Under the pieces are notes generated by a model. That model was given only the letters and a program-made list of their open reading frames with translations. It was not told where the DNA came from and did no database searches. A stretch of 64,000 nt of DNA from Actinomadura graeca (lineage in GTDB: Bacteria; Actinomycetota; Actinomycetes; Streptosporangiales; Streptosporangiaceae), in contig NZ_CP059572.1 of the NCBI RefSeq assembly GCF_019175365.1, positions 8,657,501 through 8,721,500 of the forward strand. The letters run 5' to 3'. The translations under genes and the position numbers were made by a program. How positions within the stretch are numbered: the stretch's first letter is position 1; each line of letters opens with the position of its first letter. Below are positions 62,849 through 64,000 of this stretch, in pieces.

Positions 62849-63955
62849 ATGCCCGATCTGACGTCGACCAGGGCGGCGGTGCTGCGCGAGCACGGCGCCG
62901 CCCTGAGCATCGAGGAGCTCCCGCTGCCGGCCGAGGTCGAGCCGGGCGCGGCCGTCGTCCGCGTCGACTGCGCGACGCTGTGCGCGACGGACGTGCACCT
63001 GTGGGCCGGGCACATGTCGTTCCCCGACATGCTGCCGATCGTCCTCGGGCACGAGATGATGGGCACGGTGTGCGCCGTGGGCCCGGGGACGCGCGACGCG
63101 CTCGGCCGCACCGTCAAGGTGGGCGACCGCATCGGGTGGTCTGAGTCGGTGTGCGGGCACTGCTACGGCTGCACCGTGCTGCGCAACCCCGTCGCCTGCG
63201 CCGAGCGCGGCTACGGGTTCCTGCAGCGCGCCGACCGCCCCCCGTACGCCACGGGCGGCCTCGCCGGGCACAACTACGTGACGCCGGGCGCGCTGAAGGT
63301 CGTGCTGCCCGACGACGTGAAGGACACCTGGGCGGCGGCCGCGGGATGCGCGGTCAAGACCGTCCTGCACGCCTTCGACCGGGCCGGGGGGGTGCGCCCG
63401 GGATCGTCCGTGGTGGTGCAGGGCGCGGGCGCGCTCGGCATGGTCGCCACCGCCGTCGCCAGCGTCTCCGGCGCCGGCAAGGTCATCACCGTCGGCGCGC
63501 CGGACGAGCGGCTGGAGCTCGCCCGCGCGTTCGGCGCCGACGTGACCATCGGCCTGGACGGGGACGCCGAGTCGCGCAACGCCGAGGTCATGGAGGCCAC
63601 CGGCGGCCGCGGCGCCGAGCTCGTCCTCGACCTCGCCGGCGCGCCGGGCGTCGGCGCCGAGGCCGTCGGCATGGCCGCGTTCGGCGGCCGGTTCGTCATC
63701 GTCGGCAGCACCGGCCCGCAGCCGGAGCAGCTCGCGCTCGGCGCGATCATGGGCAAGGAGCTGAACGTGCTCGGCTCGCTGAACGGCGACGTCGGCGACT
63801 ACCACCGGTCGGTCGAGTTCCTGCGGACGTTCCAGGACCGTTTCGTCTGGGACGACCTCTTCAGCGCGCCGGACGGCCTGGAGGGGGCCTCCTCGGCCCT
63901 CGCCGCCATGTCCCGGCTCGAGCAGGTCAAGGCCGTCATCCACCCACACCGATGA
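62849..63955 (+). CDS. Zinc-dependent medium-chain alcohol dehydrogenase
   Basis: A 368-residue MDR: catalytic zinc Cys in DCATLCATDVHLW, GHEMMGTV, structural zinc loop with Cys in CGHCYGCTVLRNPVACAERG, Rossmann part VVVQGAGALGMVATAVASVSGAG and VITVGAPDERLELARAFGADVTI. Oxidises an alcohol or reduces an aldehyde with NAD(P). ATG 62849 has GAGGAG upstream. Close behind livH (19 bases). Confidence 0.93.
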   Translation: MPDLTSTRAAVLREHGAALSIEELPLPAEVEPGAAVVRVDCATLCATDVHLWAGHMSFPDMLPIVLGHEMMGTVCAVGPGTRDALGRTVKVGDRIGWSESVCGHCYGCTVLRNPVACAERGYGFLQRADRPPYATGGLAGHNYVTPGALKVVLPDDVKDTWAAAAGCAVKTVLHAFDRAGGVRPGSSVVVQGAGALGMVATAVASVSGAGKVITVGAPDERLELARAFGADVTIGLDGDAESRNAEVMEATGGRGAELVLDLAGAPGVGAEAVGMAAFGGRFVIVGSTGPQPEQLALGAIMGKELNVLGSLNGDVGDYHRSVEFLRTFQDRFVWDDLFSAPDGLEGASSALAAMSRLEQVKAVIHPHR

Positions 63956-63963
63956 GGAACACC

Positions 63964-64000
63964 GTGTCCAACCGCATTCCCCGCCGCCGTCTCGGCACGG
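63964..64000 (+). CDS. Start of a second aldo/keto reductase-like gene (cut by window edge)
   Basis: GTG 63964 has GAGGA 6 bases upstream and reads VSNRIPRRRLGT before the window ends. The PRRRLG wording matches the N-terminus of the aldo/keto reductase at 54761 (APRRRLGVDGPEV), so a paralogue is likely. Only 12 codons are visible. Confidence 0.5.
   Translation, partial: MSNRIPRRRLGT

Noticed and set aside
46186..64000. Genomic island with integrase/attachment sites
   Set aside because: No integrase, transposase or att-like repeats were seen at the left edge; GC looks like the rest; the right border is outside the window.

Overview
The window is a single high-GC actinobacterial chromosome segment. 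The evidence is a 23S and 5S rRNA pair with actinobacterial features, a GuaB1-type GMP reductase, CGNR, RDD, LCP and MEDS-domain proteins, paired lipoprotein L,D-transpeptidases, frequent GTG starts and a GAAC-N4-GTTC SOS box at a DNA polymerase IV gene. I infer Streptosporangiales (Actinomadura-like), but the sequence alone does not prove the genus.

Layout. 1-1.75 kb: 3' part of 23S rRNA, spacer, 5S rRNA, terminator. 1.75-4.7 kb: leftward operon of a CrtI-like oxidoreductase, a membrane desaturase/hydroxylase and a TetR regulator. Its promoter looks leaderless and carries two tandem operators. 4.8-13.6 kb: an ArsR-SRPBCC fusion with a DUF998 protein, an RDD protein, an enolase-superfamily protein lacking its catalytic lysines overlapped by a P-loop kinase, an LCP ligase, a wrecked second LCP copy directly behind guaB1, then guaB1. 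14.3-25.2 kb: double-Lrp regulator, two Na+/H+ antiporters, a LysR regulator, an MFS exporter with a one-base frameshift, gmd, folP2, CGNR and small unknowns. 25.5-25.8 and 33.6-33.7 kb: five divergent tRNA genes (Trp-CCA, Ala-UGC, Ser-CGA; Glu-CUC, Glu-UUC). Between them lie an aminotransferase and LysR pair around a seven-copy 16-bp repeat, a membrane protein, two L,D-transpeptidases and a GT4 glycosyltransferase. 34-46 kb: HtrA-like protease lipoprotein, STAS and MEDS anti-sigma signalling genes, a two-component system divergent from a MacB-type efflux operon, and DNA polymerase IV.

46-64 kb is a catabolic island. A homoprotocatechuate meta-cleavage branch (extradiol dioxygenase HpaD, dehydrogenase HpaE, a DapA-like aldolase/lyase and a fumarylacetoacetase-fold/RraA-aldolase fusion) faces an alpha/beta hydrolase and an FCD-type GntR regulator. 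Beyond these are a methyltransferase and SDR pair, an aldo/keto reductase, an amidohydrolase, an HSL-type esterase, a branched-chain-type ABC importer with fused permease and ATPase, a zinc alcohol dehydrogenase, and the start of a second aldo/keto reductase at the edge. Four 12-bp imperfect palindromes related to ATCGTATACGAT lie in the three divergent promoter regions of this island. They are the best candidates for operators of the local GntR protein, which would unite transport, side-chain trimming and ring cleavage in one regulon.
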